Shown piece by piece: positions 1-9,624 of a stretch of DNA of 12,714 nucleotides. The notes under the pieces were generated by a model. That model was not told the DNA's origin, did not search any database, and saw only the letters and a list, made by a program, of their open reading frames with translations. This DNA comes from an uncultured Gammaproteobacteria bacterium. GTDB lineage: Bacteria; Pseudomonadota; Gammaproteobacteria; Pseudomonadales; Pseudohongiellaceae. Made by a program: the position numbers and the translations under genes. Location: contig CAIYIP010000336.1 in the NCBI GenBank assembly GCA_903926285.1, positions 1 to 12,714 of the forward strand, read 5' to 3'. How positions within the stretch are numbered: position 1 is the stretch's first letter; each line of letters opens with the position of its first letter.

Positions 1-338
1 GTACCCTGGTACCAGTTGTTGGAATAACGCTGGGATGCAGGCAATATTTCTATGCCTTCGCCGAGTTCCTTCTTGAAGTGGCCCCAGCCGCGCACAAGGT
101 GCTTGATCAGGGAGTGGGCCTTGTACTGCGTGACTACACCTACTCTGCGAATGCCGGAATTGATGCAATTGGAAAGCGGAAAATCAATGATGCGAAATTT
201 GCCGCCAAAAAACAGCGCAGGCTTGGCACGCCATTCGGTCAGCTCATACAGGCGCGACCCTCTGCCACCTGCGAGAATGAGTGCGTAAGTATCACGCGTC
301 AGTTTACTCACATAACGGCTTCCAACTTCGTCACTCAT
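1..338 (-). CDS. glgC: Glucose-1-phosphate adenylyltransferase (ADP-glucose pyrophosphorylase), N-terminal part
   Basis: Makes ADP-glucose and pyrophosphate from ATP and glucose-1-phosphate, the committed cytosolic step of bacterial glycogen synthesis. About 112 residues are visible and the left window edge cuts the rest (the family is usually about 420 residues). Reading from 338 leftward, the nucleotidyltransferase signature ALILAGGRGSRL lies near residues 19-30, followed by RAKPA (37-41; Lys39 falls where E. coli has its fructose-1,6-bisphosphate-contacting lysine), FGGKFRIIDFPLSNCINSG and RRVGVVTQYKAHSL, then an NWYQGT stretch at the edge. The ATG is fixed by a 4-base ATGA overlap with the glgP stop and by a GGAAGG ribosome site six bases upstream, inside glgP, so translation is probably coupled. 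It is the most distal visible gene of the glycogen operon. The assignment is firm; regulatory properties cannot be judged from this fragment. Confidence 0.96.
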   Translation of the reverse strand, partial: MSDEVGSRYVSKLTRDTYALILAGGRGSRLYELTEWRAKPALFFGGKFRIIDFPLSNCINSGIRRVGVVTQYKAHSLIKHLVRGWGHFKKELGEGIEILPASQRYSNNWYQG

Positions 339-2848
339 GAATTGCCTTCCCGTTGTCTTTTCAGTTGAGGGGTGGTGTCCTGGTCCAGCCGCCAGATCTC
401 GGTGGCATACTCCTTTATGGTGCGGTCACTGGAAAAAAAGCCACTGGCTGCGGTATTCAGGATGCTCATCGTAAGCCAGCGGTCCTTCTCTGCATAAGCT
501 CTCGCCACTGCCTGCTGGGCATTAATAAAGGAGCGAAAGTCGGCCGCAGTAAGCCAGTTGTCGTGCGGACTCCGAATGCTCTCAGTGAGTGGTGCAAAAA
601 GCCCTGGCTCTGTTTTACAGAAAAAATTAGTTTCCAGCAATTCCATGACGCGGTACAGGTCCGGATCATTCGCAACAATACTGCTGGGATGATAGTCCGC
701 ACGCGCCGCTTCCACTTCAGGTGCAGTCATACCAAACAGGAAAAAGTTTTCTGCGCCGACTGCATCGCGGATTTCGATGTTGGCACCATCAAGCGTACCA
801 ATGGTGATCGCACCATTCATCATGAGCTTCATATTGCCAGTGCCGGACGCCTCCTTGCCAGCTGTTGAGATTTGTTCAGATAGATCCGCGGCAGGACTAA
901 TTCTCTCCATCGCCGTCACTTGATAGTTCGGCAAAAAAGCAACACGCAACCAGGGCTTTGCCACAGGGTCGGCGTTGATGATTTCTGCCACACTGTTGAC
1001 CAGGCGGATGATTAGTTTGGCTATGAAATACCCAGGTGCAGCCTTGCCGCCTATCAATACACAACGCGGCACCATGCCAACCGTGTCACCACGCCGGATG
1101 CGGTCGTACAAGTGAATCACATGTAGCATGTTCAGCAGCTGCCGCTTGTATTCATGGATACGTTTTACCTGCACGTCAAACATCATGCCCGGGGCAAATT
1201 CCACACAGCTGCGTTCGCTGACCATTTCGCACAGCGCTTTTTTATTGAACAGTTTGATCTCGTCCCAGCGCTGCCTGAATTCTTTGTCAGCAACAAATTT
1301 TCGCAACTCTGCAAGTTCTTCCAGATTGGTGACCCAGCCAGTGCCGATGGTTTCATTAAGCAGTTGTGCGAGGTGGGGATTACAGAATGCAAGCCATCGG
1401 CGTGGCGTAACACCGTTAGTTTTGTTGTTGAACTTTTGTGGCCATAGTTCGTAAAAATCGCGGAACAGTCCCGCTTTCAGCAAGGCGGTGTGGAGGGCCG
1501 CAACACCATTTACCGAACGGCTACCGACAATCGCGAGGTTTGCCATCCTGATATGCGGATCAGGACCTTCTTCAATAATCGACATCGCGCGAATTTTGGT
1601 CATATCACCCGGCCACTTCAGCGCTACTTCCTGCAGAAAGTGATGATTGATTTCGTAAATGATTTCCATCAGGCGCGGCAGCAGTTTCTTGAACATTAAC
1701 ACTGGCCAACGTTCAAGTGCTTCGGGCAGCAGCGTGTGATTGGTGTAGGCCATTGTCTCTGTGGTAATGGCCCAGGCCTGGTCCCATTCGAGCAGATATT
1801 CATCGACGAGGAGGCGCATCAGCTCGGCAACTGCAACGGCCGGATGAGTGTCATTCAACTGGAATGCATTTTTATCAGCAAAGGCGCCGAAATCCTCGCC
1901 ATAATCGCGGAACCAGCGCGCGATCACATCCTGCAAACTTGCCGATGACAGAAAATACTGCTGGCGCAGGCGCAGAATCTTGCCGTTGACGCTGACATCA
2001 TTCGGGTACAGGACCATGGAAATCTGCGCGGCAGAATTCTGATTAATTACGGCAATCTGGTAGTCGCCGGAGTTGAATTCCTGCAGGCTCAGTTTTTCGC
2101 TGACGTCGGCTTTCCACAGGCGCAGGGTATTGACGGTTTGGTTGTGGTAGCCGGGAATGGGCACATCATGCGGAACTGCCAATACATCGGCATCGCTGCG
2201 CCAGCGCACACGAAAGCGGCCGGTTTCGTCCGACCATGATTCGGTATAGCCACCGAACTTAACGGTGCGCGTATTTTCCAGTGAAATTGTTTCCCAGGGC
2301 GTGCCACCCTCGAGCCAGTGATCGGGCACTTCAACTTGTGCACCATTACGGATTTTCTGGTGAAAGATGCCGTAGTCGTAACGAATCCCGTAACCGGTCA
2401 CGGGATAACCAAGCGTGGCGCAGCTGTCGAGAAAACAGGCGGCCAGGCGACCGAGGCCACCATTACCGAGGCCAGCATCCCGCTCCTGTTCCAGCACCTC
2501 CTCGAGCGCACAGCCAAATTTTCGCAATGATTCCGCCATGGGCGCCTCGAGATCAAGATTGAGAACGGCATTGTTCAGCGCGCGCCCCATCAGATATTCC
2601 AGCGACAGATAAGCAACTCGTTTGTGATGTTCAACCCGGTATTTTTCGCGCGTACTGCTGCAGCGTTCCACGAGCCTGTCACGCACAGCAAGTGCGGCAG
2701 CCTGGTACACGTAACGCTCGCCGCAGCCAGTCTGGCTGCGACCCAGAGTCAAGTGGTAATGCCGCAGCAGATCATCGCCGACAGCTTTAGCATCCATGCC
2801 AAGAGCAGGATAGTCATCCTGAAAATTCTTTGTGATATCGCATTTCAT
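335..2848 (-). CDS. glgP: Glycogen/maltodextrin phosphorylase (GT35)
   Basis: Releases glucose-1-phosphate from non-reducing ends of glycogen or maltodextrin using phosphate and pyridoxal phosphate, in the cytosol. The product has 837 residues, slightly longer than E. coli GlgP or MalP (about 800-815). Diagnostic stretches in order are RVAYLSLEYLMGRAL near the N-terminus, DAGLGNGGLGRLAACFLDS, FQLNDTHPA, TNHTLLPEALERWP, KTNGVTPRRWL, VQVKRIHEYKRQLLN and EASGTGNMKLMMNGA. The last holds the PLP-binding lysine, Lys674 by my count. No second phosphorylase is visible, so this enzyme may act on both glycogen and MalQ-derived maltodextrins (inference). The start overlaps the glgX stop (ATGA) and has GAGGGA upstream; its own stop overlaps the glgC start. 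A shorter N-terminus is possible but the overlap favours this one. Confidence 0.97.
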   Translation of the reverse strand: MKCDITKNFQDDYPALGMDAKAVGDDLLRHYHLTLGRSQTGCGERYVYQAAALAVRDRLVERCSSTREKYRVEHHKRVAYLSLEYLMGRALNNAVLNLDLEAPMAESLRKFGCALEEVLEQERDAGLGNGGLGRLAACFLDSCATLGYPVTGYGIRYDYGIFHQKIRNGAQVEVPDHWLEGGTPWETISLENTRTVKFGGYTESWSDETGRFRVRWRSDADVLAVPHDVPIPGYHNQTVNTLRLWKADVSEKLSLQEFNSGDYQIAVINQNSAAQISMVLYPNDVSVNGKILRLRQQYFLSSASLQDVIARWFRDYGEDFGAFADKNAFQLNDTHPAVAVAELMRLLVDEYLLEWDQAWAITTETMAYTNHTLLPEALERWPVLMFKKLLPRLMEIIYEINHHFLQEVALKWPGDMTKIRAMSIIEEGPDPHIRMANLAIVGSRSVNGVAALHTALLKAGLFRDFYELWPQKFNNKTNGVTPRRWLAFCNPHLAQLLNETIGTGWVTNLEELAELRKFVADKEFRQRWDEIKLFNKKALCEMVSERSCVEFAPGMMFDVQVKRIHEYKRQLLNMLHVIHLYDRIRRGDTVGMVPRCVLIGGKAAPGYFIAKLIIRLVNSVAEIINADPVAKPWLRVAFLPNYQVTAMERISPAADLSEQISTAGKEASGTGNMKLMMNGAITIGTLDGANIEIRDAVGAENFFLFGMTAPEVEAARADYHPSSIVANDPDLYRVMELLETNFFCKTEPGLFAPLTESIRSPHDNWLTAADFRSFINAQQAVARAYAEKDRWLTMSILNTAASGFFSSDRTIKEYATEIWRLDQDTTPQLKRQREGNS

Positions 2849-4968
2849 AACAATAGTCCCTCGGTCTGGTGAATTTCATGGACACCATTCGCGTAAAGCA
2901 AAATTGTCGAGCATGCAGGGACTATCCACTCGTGGCTGATCTGCTTTTTATCTTGTGCAGGTCCTTCGGGCAGGCTGGTATCGAGTAACACCAGCCACTC
3001 GGTGATGAGGTCTTCCAGCGGCAATCTGAATACCAGCGCGCTGTTACTTGCATTGAACAGTGTCAGAAAATTATCGCGCTTGCCTTTGACTGGCGCACTC
3101 ACGACAAGGTAGCCAAGCGCTTTCATGTGGTGCTGGGCCCAATGCACCGGTTGCATCAGCTCACCTGCAGTATTGTACCAACGGATTGCCGGAGCAGCCG
3201 GATCCATTGATTCATGCACGTAGAAGTTTTGCCAGAGTGTCGGATATTTGCGCTTGATGGCGAGCAAATTTTTCACAAACTTTTGGAGCGTCCAGGACTC
3301 GGCATCCAGCTTGTCCCAACCAATCCAGTAGGGCGGCGAATCCTGGCAATAGGCATTATTGTTGCCCATCTGGGTACGTCCCAGCTCATCACCGGCAGCC
3401 AGCAAAGGGGTCCCCTGAGAGAGGATAAGTGTGGCGAAAAAATTCCGGCACTGGCGTTGGCGCAGTTCCTTGATTTCATGAATCAGCGTGGGACCTTCCA
3501 CGCCATAGTTGTCGCTGTAGTTTTCCGAATGACCATCGCGATTGTCTTCAAGGTTTGCTTCGTTATTTTTTTCGCGGTAACTGACTAGATCATTTAATGT
3601 GTAGCCGTCGTGGCTCGTGATGAAATTGTAACTGGACGTTGGACGACGACCTGAATGTTCAAAGATATCGGATGAGCCATGCAAGCGGCGCGCAAAATCT
3701 GGCAGCATGGCCGCATCGCCGCGCCAGAAACGGCGCATCGTATCGCGATAACGGTCGTTCCACTCGCCCCAACCGCTCGGAAAATTTCCAAGCTGGTAAC
3801 CACCAGGCCCAATATCCCAGGGTTCAGCAATAAATTTCACCGCTGATAAAACCGGGTCCTGGTGCAGCGCATCGAGAAATCCGCTACCCCTGTCGAAACC
3901 GTAATGTTCACGTGCCAACACAGTCGCGAGGTCGAAGCGAAAGCCATCGACGCCCATCTCGCTCACCCAGTAACGCAAGCAATCCATGACCATCATCACC
4001 ACAAAAGGATGGGAAAAATTCAGGGTATTGCCGCAGCCACTGTCGTTGATGTAATAACGTTTATTCTCAGCCTGCAGACGGTAATAGGACAGATTGTCGA
4101 TGCCGCGAAAGGAAAACGTAGGACCAAGTCGGCCGCCTTCTGCGGTGTGATTGAACACAACATCAAGAATTACTTCGATGCCGGCATCATGCAAGGCGTC
4201 AACCATGTCGCGAAACTCCACAATATCGTTGCCGCGCATGTAAGCCTGGTGTGGACTGAAGAAGCTGAGTGTGTTGTAGCCCCAGTAATTGGTGAGACCC
4301 TTCTCTACCAGGAAGTGGTCATCGAGAAAACTCTGCACCGGCATTAGTTCGAGACTCGTGATACCAAGATCCTTCAGATAACGAATTAAGCCCTTGTGGC
4401 CAATGCCACTGAACTTTCCCCGTTGTTCCGGTGGAATATCGGGATGCAGTGCTGTCAGGCCCTTAACATGAGCTTCGTAAATAACAGTCTCATGTTTATT
4501 GATGCGGTTTTGCTGCGGCACAAATGCGGCCTGCGCTGGCAGGACCACACACTTGTACATCTGGCTGGCATTGTCGCGGGTGTCGAAACTCTGATCGTCA
4601 TCTCGCGAATTCGGTGCGTAGCCATAATGCAAGGCAGACCACGCAAACTTGCCGCATAACTGCCGCGCATAAGGATCGAGCAGCAACTTATGATGATTAA
4701 ACCTGTGGCCGAGATCTGGCTGGTAAGGACCATAGACTCGATAACCGTACACAGTGCCGGGACCAGCACCTTCGAGATAACCATTCCATACATTACTGGT
4801 AAAGTCGGGCAAGGCGAGACGCTGCGTCTCCTTGCTGCCATCGGCATTGAACAGGCACAGCTCGACTTTTTCAGCATGCGCCGAGAAGAGCGCAAAATTT
4901 ACGCCCTTGCCATCCCAGGTGCTACCGAGACGATGAATGCTGCCGTTGATTAATCCACGTTTTGGCAT
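2845..4968 (-). CDS. glgX: Glycogen debranching enzyme (isoamylase-type, GH13)
   Basis: Hydrolyses alpha-1,6 branches of phosphorylase-limit dextrin, freeing short maltodextrins. The product has 707 residues against 657 in E. coli GlgX. The N-terminus is a CBM48-type beta domain (GSTWDGKGVNFALFSAHAEK). The catalytic barrel carries DVVFNHTAEG, GFRFDLATVL (nucleophile Asp346), FIAEPWDIG (acid/base Glu382) and NFITSHDGYTLNDLVSY (Asp454). IAEPWD and GFRFDLA mark the isoamylase/GlgX type rather than a branching enzyme. A C-terminal beta domain follows. It is the only gene of the operon not overlapped with its upstream neighbour: 25 bases separate it from the glgB stop, with an AGAGGG element about 14 bases before the ATG. 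Its stop overlaps the glgP start. GlgX and GlgP are expected to cooperate in glycogen breakdown. Confidence 0.96.
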   Translation of the reverse strand: MPKRGLINGSIHRLGSTWDGKGVNFALFSAHAEKVELCLFNADGSKETQRLALPDFTSNVWNGYLEGAGPGTVYGYRVYGPYQPDLGHRFNHHKLLLDPYARQLCGKFAWSALHYGYAPNSRDDDQSFDTRDNASQMYKCVVLPAQAAFVPQQNRINKHETVIYEAHVKGLTALHPDIPPEQRGKFSGIGHKGLIRYLKDLGITSLELMPVQSFLDDHFLVEKGLTNYWGYNTLSFFSPHQAYMRGNDIVEFRDMVDALHDAGIEVILDVVFNHTAEGGRLGPTFSFRGIDNLSYYRLQAENKRYYINDSGCGNTLNFSHPFVVMMVMDCLRYWVSEMGVDGFRFDLATVLAREHYGFDRGSGFLDALHQDPVLSAVKFIAEPWDIGPGGYQLGNFPSGWGEWNDRYRDTMRRFWRGDAAMLPDFARRLHGSSDIFEHSGRRPTSSYNFITSHDGYTLNDLVSYREKNNEANLEDNRDGHSENYSDNYGVEGPTLIHEIKELRQRQCRNFFATLILSQGTPLLAAGDELGRTQMGNNNAYCQDSPPYWIGWDKLDAESWTLQKFVKNLLAIKRKYPTLWQNFYVHESMDPAAPAIRWYNTAGELMQPVHWAQHHMKALGYLVVSAPVKGKRDNFLTLFNASNSALVFRLPLEDLITEWLVLLDTSLPEGPAQDKKQISHEWIVPACSTILLYANGVHEIHQTEGLLL

Positions 4969-4993
4969 GAGAAACTACTCGACCCTCTTGCTT

Positions 4994-7279
4994 TCAGGTG
5001 TTTGCAAAAGAAAATATCAACGCTGCGAGTGCCGGCAGCATGATTTGTATCGACCAGGGCCGACCGTGTGCAGGAATCTCTTCAGCTAATACGCCACCGA
5101 GATTGCCGGCGCCGCCGCCGCCGTATTGCAGCGCATCAGTATTGATTTTCTCGGCATAATAGCCGGGCCCCGGCACACCAATACGGTAGTCGCGGCGCTC
5201 GCTCGGCGTCATATTAACCACGACCAGCAGTTGCTCGGCTCTTATGCGACCCTTGCGCAAAAACACAAAAATTGATTGCTGGTAATTGTCTGCATCCACC
5301 CACTCAAAACCTTCTGTTGAATTATCAAGTTCATAAAGGGCGGGGCTATGCTGGTAAAAATAATTGAGATCTCTGACCAGATGTTGCACACCTTCATGAG
5401 ATGCGTACTGCAACAGGTGCCAGTCGAGGCTGCCATCATGATTCCACTCATCGCGCTGCGCGAACTCGTCGCCCATGAACAGCATTTTTTTGCCGGGATG
5501 AGTCCACATGAAGGTGTAGTAGCTACGCAGCGTAGCAAATTTCTGCCAATCGGGGCCGGGTATCCGTTCGATGATTGAACGCTTGCCATGCACCACTTCA
5601 TCGTGGCTCAGCGGCAGGATGAAATTTTCGCTGAACGAATACAACAAACTGAACGTCATTTCGTTGTGATGGAACTGGCGGTGAATCGGATCGCGCGCAA
5701 TATAACGCAGCGTGTCATTCATCCAGCCCATATTCCATTTGAAACCGAAACCAAGACCACCGCGCTCGATGAAGTTGGTTACTCCAGGCCACGCCGTGGA
5801 TTCCTCGGCAATCATGAACACCCCCGGAAAATTGAAATACGCGCGACTGTTGATGCTACGTAATATTTCGATGGCTTCAAGATTTTCCCTACCATTCAGA
5901 TGATTGGGAATCCACTCGCCATCCTTGCGACTGTAATCGAGGTACAACATTGACGCCACTGCATCGATGCGCAAGCCGTCGATATGAAATTGATCCATCC
6001 AGTACAGTGCATTGCTGAGCAGATAGCTGGTTACTTCGGGCCGGCCATAATTGAAGATGCACGTATTCCAGTCGGGATGAAAACCCTGGCGTGGATCGGC
6101 ATGTTCGTACAGGTGCGTGCCATCAAAATGCACCAGGCCATGACCGTCATTCGGGAAATGCCCGGGCACCCAGTCGAGAAATATACCTATGCCATGCTGG
6201 TGGGCATAGTCGACAAAATAGCGGAAATCATCGGGCGAACCGAAACGGCTCGTCGGTGCAAACATGCCTAACGGCTGGTAGCCCCAGGAGCCATCAAAGG
6301 GGAATTCGCTGATCGGCATCAGCTGGATATGGGTAAACCCGAGCTGGCGCACATAGTTGACCAATTCATGCGCAAGTTCCTGGTAGCTGAACCTGCGGTG
6401 TGCGGCTTCAAGCTTGTGTTTCCACGAACCCAAATGCACTTCATAAATACTCACAGGCGCTGCATGGCCCGCGATCGACTCGCGTAACTCCAGCCACTCA
6501 CTGTCTTGCCAGCCGTAATTGTTCGGCGCAGGTACAAGTGACGCAGTATCAGGACGCAGCTGCATCTGGCGCGCATAAGGGTCGGCCTTCAAAGGCATGC
6601 AACGCCCTTCTGCAGTAATGATTTCAAATTTGTAGGGCATGCCGGGCGCGAGACCAGGAATGAAAATATCCCACACGCCACTCGCCGGATGTTTGCGCAT
6701 GATGTGGACGCGGCCATCCCAGGTATTGGCCTCGGACACGAGTGAGACGCGGCGTGCATTGGGTGCCCATACCGCAAACATGACACCGGCGACATCATCA
6801 TAAACGCGGTGATTGGCGCCGAGAAAACGCCAGGCCTGTTCCTGCGTGCCGTTGTTGAACAGATACAGATCGGTCGGATCAAGCAGCGTCGGGAAACGGT
6901 AGGGGTCATCAAGCAGGATAGCGGTTTCGGGATAGGTCACGAGCAGCTTGTACGGCGTCTGCCGCTTACGATCGATCAGGCCACTGAAGAGACCTTCCTC
7001 GTGAATAAGCTGGAGCTTGCCCAACGTACGTTTGCCTGAATCCGTTACGACTTCTATCGCCGTTGCCCCCGGCAGAAATGCGGTAACCTGGCGCATACCG
7101 GACTCATGCGCGTGCATGCCCAGCAGTGCAAAGGCATCAATGTAGTTGCCCTTGATGACCTGGTTTACTACTGCTGCCGGCACCAAGGCGTATTTATCTG
7201 TCAGATTGATAATGCTCTCCTTGTTGTCGTATAACCCTGCTTTCAATCCTGCTTCGTCTCTCCTTGCCGCGCTCTTCAT
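4994..7279 (-). CDS. glgB: 1,4-alpha-glucan (glycogen) branching enzyme, GH13
   Basis: Cuts alpha-1,4 chains and rejoins the released segment through alpha-1,6 links, creating glycogen branches. The product has 761 residues (E. coli about 728). Order of parts: a short N-terminal extension, an N1-like domain (DAFALLGMHAHESG), a CBM48 domain (FAVWAPNARRVSLV), the barrel, and a C-terminal beta domain with NMTPSERRDYRIGVP. Catalytic regions are DWVPGHF, GLRIDAVASMLYLDY (nucleophile Asp439), MIAEESTAWP (Glu492) and LPLSHDEVVHGK (Asp560). The spacings 439-492-560 equal E. coli Asp405-Glu458-Asp526, each shifted by 34, so the core is intact. The ATG is chosen from the ATGA overlap with the malQ stop; no clear Shine-Dalgarno is seen, so it probably depends on coupled translation. 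A later non-ATG start within the first 40 residues cannot be excluded. Confidence 0.97.
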   Translation of the reverse strand: MKSAARRDEAGLKAGLYDNKESIINLTDKYALVPAAVVNQVIKGNYIDAFALLGMHAHESGMRQVTAFLPGATAIEVVTDSGKRTLGKLQLIHEEGLFSGLIDRKRQTPYKLLVTYPETAILLDDPYRFPTLLDPTDLYLFNNGTQEQAWRFLGANHRVYDDVAGVMFAVWAPNARRVSLVSEANTWDGRVHIMRKHPASGVWDIFIPGLAPGMPYKFEIITAEGRCMPLKADPYARQMQLRPDTASLVPAPNNYGWQDSEWLELRESIAGHAAPVSIYEVHLGSWKHKLEAAHRRFSYQELAHELVNYVRQLGFTHIQLMPISEFPFDGSWGYQPLGMFAPTSRFGSPDDFRYFVDYAHQHGIGIFLDWVPGHFPNDGHGLVHFDGTHLYEHADPRQGFHPDWNTCIFNYGRPEVTSYLLSNALYWMDQFHIDGLRIDAVASMLYLDYSRKDGEWIPNHLNGRENLEAIEILRSINSRAYFNFPGVFMIAEESTAWPGVTNFIERGGLGFGFKWNMGWMNDTLRYIARDPIHRQFHHNEMTFSLLYSFSENFILPLSHDEVVHGKRSIIERIPGPDWQKFATLRSYYTFMWTHPGKKMLFMGDEFAQRDEWNHDGSLDWHLLQYASHEGVQHLVRDLNYFYQHSPALYELDNSTEGFEWVDADNYQQSIFVFLRKGRIRAEQLLVVVNMTPSERRDYRIGVPGPGYYAEKINTDALQYGGGGAGNLGGVLAEEIPAHGRPWSIQIMLPALAALIFSFANT

Positions 7280-9399
7280 GCATGACGCTCACGATGCAAA
7301 GCCTGCAGCATTTCAATTGTTGCAGGATTGGCGAATACCTGCTCAAGCAACATCGGAATCTTGCGTTGCCAGTTGCTGTACTCGCTGCTGGTGCCAGGAA
7401 TGTTCACTGGCATGTCCATCCCTGCAAGATCGTCTAGCTGTAAAGATAGCAGCTTTGAGGCAGAGCGGGCACAGCCGCTGACAAGCGCAGCAAGTAGCGC
7501 ACTGTCGAGCGGACGTTCGTCGGAACGGTCTTGCCATGAATGTGGCAACAAACCCAGTTCTGCGAGCCACTGCAGCATCTGCTGCTTTTCGGCATGCCGC
7601 CACTGGCGCTCGTCTACAAGTTTTTCATCAGTCAGGATGAGGCCCAGCCTGCGCCGCAGCTGCAGATCGCTGCCATTCCACCAGGCCGCCAGCGGTGGCA
7701 CGTCATGATTGGCAATCATCGCCAGCGCCTGCGGCTTGTAGTGCTCGGGCTTGCGGTAATTCCAGCTGTCGTATTTCTCGAAATAAAACACACAGTTGGA
7801 ATATATGTTGCCCTGCTCGAGGTAAGACCGGATCTCGGGAGGCACCACGCCGAGGTCCTCGCCAATGATTACACAGTGATTGCGCTGACTTTCAAGACGC
7901 AGGATCGCAAACATGATATCTACCGGATAATGCACGTAAGCTCCCGAGGAGTTGGTGCCATCCTGCGGGCACCACCACAAGCGCATCAATGCCATCACAT
8001 GATCGATACGCAGAGCGCCGCAGCTCTGCATGTTACTGCGCAAGAGTTCAATAAAATGGGCAAAACCCGTGTTCACCAATTGATTGGGTAGCAAGGGTGG
8101 AAGTCCCCAGTTCTGGCCATCGGGGTTGAAATTATCCGGCGGGGCACCGATGCGGGTCATGCCGCAAAATAATTCCGGATTGGTAATAACTTCGCAACCA
8201 TCGATGCTGCTGCCCACCGCCAGATCCCTGATAAGGCCAAGGCACATGCCTGCACTGACCGCACGCGCATGACACTCGGCAAACTGATTGTGAGCCAGCC
8301 ATTGCAGATACAGATGAAAGCCTGGTTGCGCGATAACACCATCATCGGACTTGAATAGTGTCGCCTGATGGCGCGCAAATACATGCAGGCTGCGTTTTGC
8401 GGGCACAATAAAAGCCTGGAACTGCTGCCAGCGTTTACCGTTGCGTGCAGCCTGCACCGCCAGAAAACTTTGATACATAAGGCCAAGAACTTTCAGTTTG
8501 GCGGCTTGCACACCGCTGTAATCCACCAGTGAGGTCGAACGTAATATGGCAAGCTGATGCTGGAATTCCGAGTCTCCAAGAGCCACTTTTACCGGCGCTG
8601 ACTCGGCATCTGCACACAAGGAAATTGCAATATAGAGAGGATTGAGGAAACGGCGGTCACTCGGGCTATAAGGACTGGCGTTGTCCGGATACCGCAAATC
8701 CAGCGCATGCAGCGGGTTGAGCAGAATGAAGTCGGCGCCTTGGGTTGCGGCAAGATCCACCAGTTGCGAAAGATCGGCGAAATCGCCAATGCCCCAGTTG
8801 CGATCCGTGGAAACGCTGTAGAGCTGTACCGAAACACCCCAGATTTTTTTTCCTTCTTCGAGCTTTGGCGGTTGCCAGGTTTTGTGAGGTGCTATCACCA
8901 GTACTGAAACGGCTGATTTCTCACCAACATTGAGCTGGAAATGGTAATAACCGGGGACCATAACGGGTAACGCCAACACGTACCTGAGGTAGTGACGTCC
9001 GTCTATTGCGAAGTCCTGCGCAACACGCAGGTCCCTGCCAAAAAATGTGCCTTCCCGGGATTCACCAGTTTCGCTATCCACGCGCCAGTGGCTTGCTGTT
9101 TCGGCGTCTTCTGCAGCAATAATTATTTCCAGTTCCGTTTGCCCGGGATCGCGGTTGACGACGGCGGGCACCATACGTTCGGCGGACGCCAGCGCGCGGG
9201 TCGTCAGCAAGGACTCGACTTGTTCAGTCGACTCCACTGTGACACCCATGGTGCCCAGCATATGTAGCCTGTTGACCAGGGGGATATGGGCTACTTCGCC
9301 CGAAAACTGGATGAACTCACTTTCGATACCATACTGTTGCAACAATAACTCCAGCTTGGCGGGGTCTATGTGCACATGATCTTGGGTACCGGTAGACAT
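7276..9399 (-). CDS. malQ: 4-alpha-glucanotransferase (amylomaltase, GH77)
   Basis: Transfers glucan segments between maltodextrins by disproportionation, turning short chains released by GlgX into chains GlgP can use. The product has 707 residues, near E. coli MalQ (694), with the long N-terminal region of enterobacterial-type MalQ. Visible landmarks are WGVSVQLYSVSTDRNWGIGDF, NPLHALDLRYPDNASPYSPS, ALRIDHVMALMRLWW (nucleophile Asp466), IIGEDLGVVPPEI (Glu514) and ANHDVPPLAAWWNG (Asp566). The spacings of 48 and 52 residues match E. coli Asp448-Glu496-Asp548. The last motif reads NHDVPP where many homologues read THDxPT; this looks like lineage variation rather than inactivation. It is the first gene of the operon. 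The start is ATG with only a weak upstream purine stretch (GGATAAG); 318 bases separate it from the next gene to the right, so the operon promoter should lie there. Confidence 0.96.
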   Translation of the reverse strand: MSTGTQDHVHIDPAKLELLLQQYGIESEFIQFSGEVAHIPLVNRLHMLGTMGVTVESTEQVESLLTTRALASAERMVPAVVNRDPGQTELEIIIAAEDAETASHWRVDSETGESREGTFFGRDLRVAQDFAIDGRHYLRYVLALPVMVPGYYHFQLNVGEKSAVSVLVIAPHKTWQPPKLEEGKKIWGVSVQLYSVSTDRNWGIGDFADLSQLVDLAATQGADFILLNPLHALDLRYPDNASPYSPSDRRFLNPLYIAISLCADAESAPVKVALGDSEFQHQLAILRSTSLVDYSGVQAAKLKVLGLMYQSFLAVQAARNGKRWQQFQAFIVPAKRSLHVFARHQATLFKSDDGVIAQPGFHLYLQWLAHNQFAECHARAVSAGMCLGLIRDLAVGSSIDGCEVITNPELFCGMTRIGAPPDNFNPDGQNWGLPPLLPNQLVNTGFAHFIELLRSNMQSCGALRIDHVMALMRLWWCPQDGTNSSGAYVHYPVDIMFAILRLESQRNHCVIIGEDLGVVPPEIRSYLEQGNIYSNCVFYFEKYDSWNYRKPEHYKPQALAMIANHDVPPLAAWWNGSDLQLRRRLGLILTDEKLVDERQWRHAEKQQMLQWLAELGLLPHSWQDRSDERPLDSALLAALVSGCARSASKLLSLQLDDLAGMDMPVNIPGTSSEYSNWQRKIPMLLEQVFANPATIEMLQALHRERHA

Positions 9400-9434
9400 T
9401 TATGAACTTATCCAGAGAGCAGCGCACAATTGCA

Positions 9435-9449
9435 GTGCAGGTGATGCAC
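9435..9449. promoter_or_regulatory. Inverted repeat in malQ upstream region, possible operator
   Basis: A perfect GTGCA-N5-TGCAC palindrome lies 36-50 bases upstream of the malQ ATG, with a further TGC/GCA-rich stretch beside it (GCACAATTGC at 9424-9433). Size and position would suit a dimeric repressor or activator site, or a hairpin in the 5' leader. No specific regulator is recognised; it is not an obvious MalT box. A short palindrome like this can also arise by chance. Confidence 0.25.
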
Positions 9450-9624
9450 CTTGAGGATTCATATAAACACATTCTGCGTACTTCATATTGACGGAAGTCA
9501 GGCTAAAACACTTAAGTTAAGCGGATACTGCAATATTTAGGCCCAATTAGGCACGTCGGGTTTAATTAAGGGGCATTTTTTGGGTGCACTTGGGACTTAT
9601 ACAGTCTAGTGGGGAATAACAGTT

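Noticed and set aside
353..868. Plus-strand 171-codon open frame inside glgP
   Set aside because: Antisense to a highly conserved part of glycogen phosphorylase, including the PLP-lysine motif; no ribosome site or protein signature.
3862..4347. Plus-strand 161-codon open frame inside glgX
   Set aside because: Antisense to the GH13 catalytic region of GlgX; composition is His/Val/Ala-rich noise.
7540..8091. Plus-strand 183-codon open frame inside malQ
   Set aside because: Antisense to the MalQ catalytic motifs; no supporting features.
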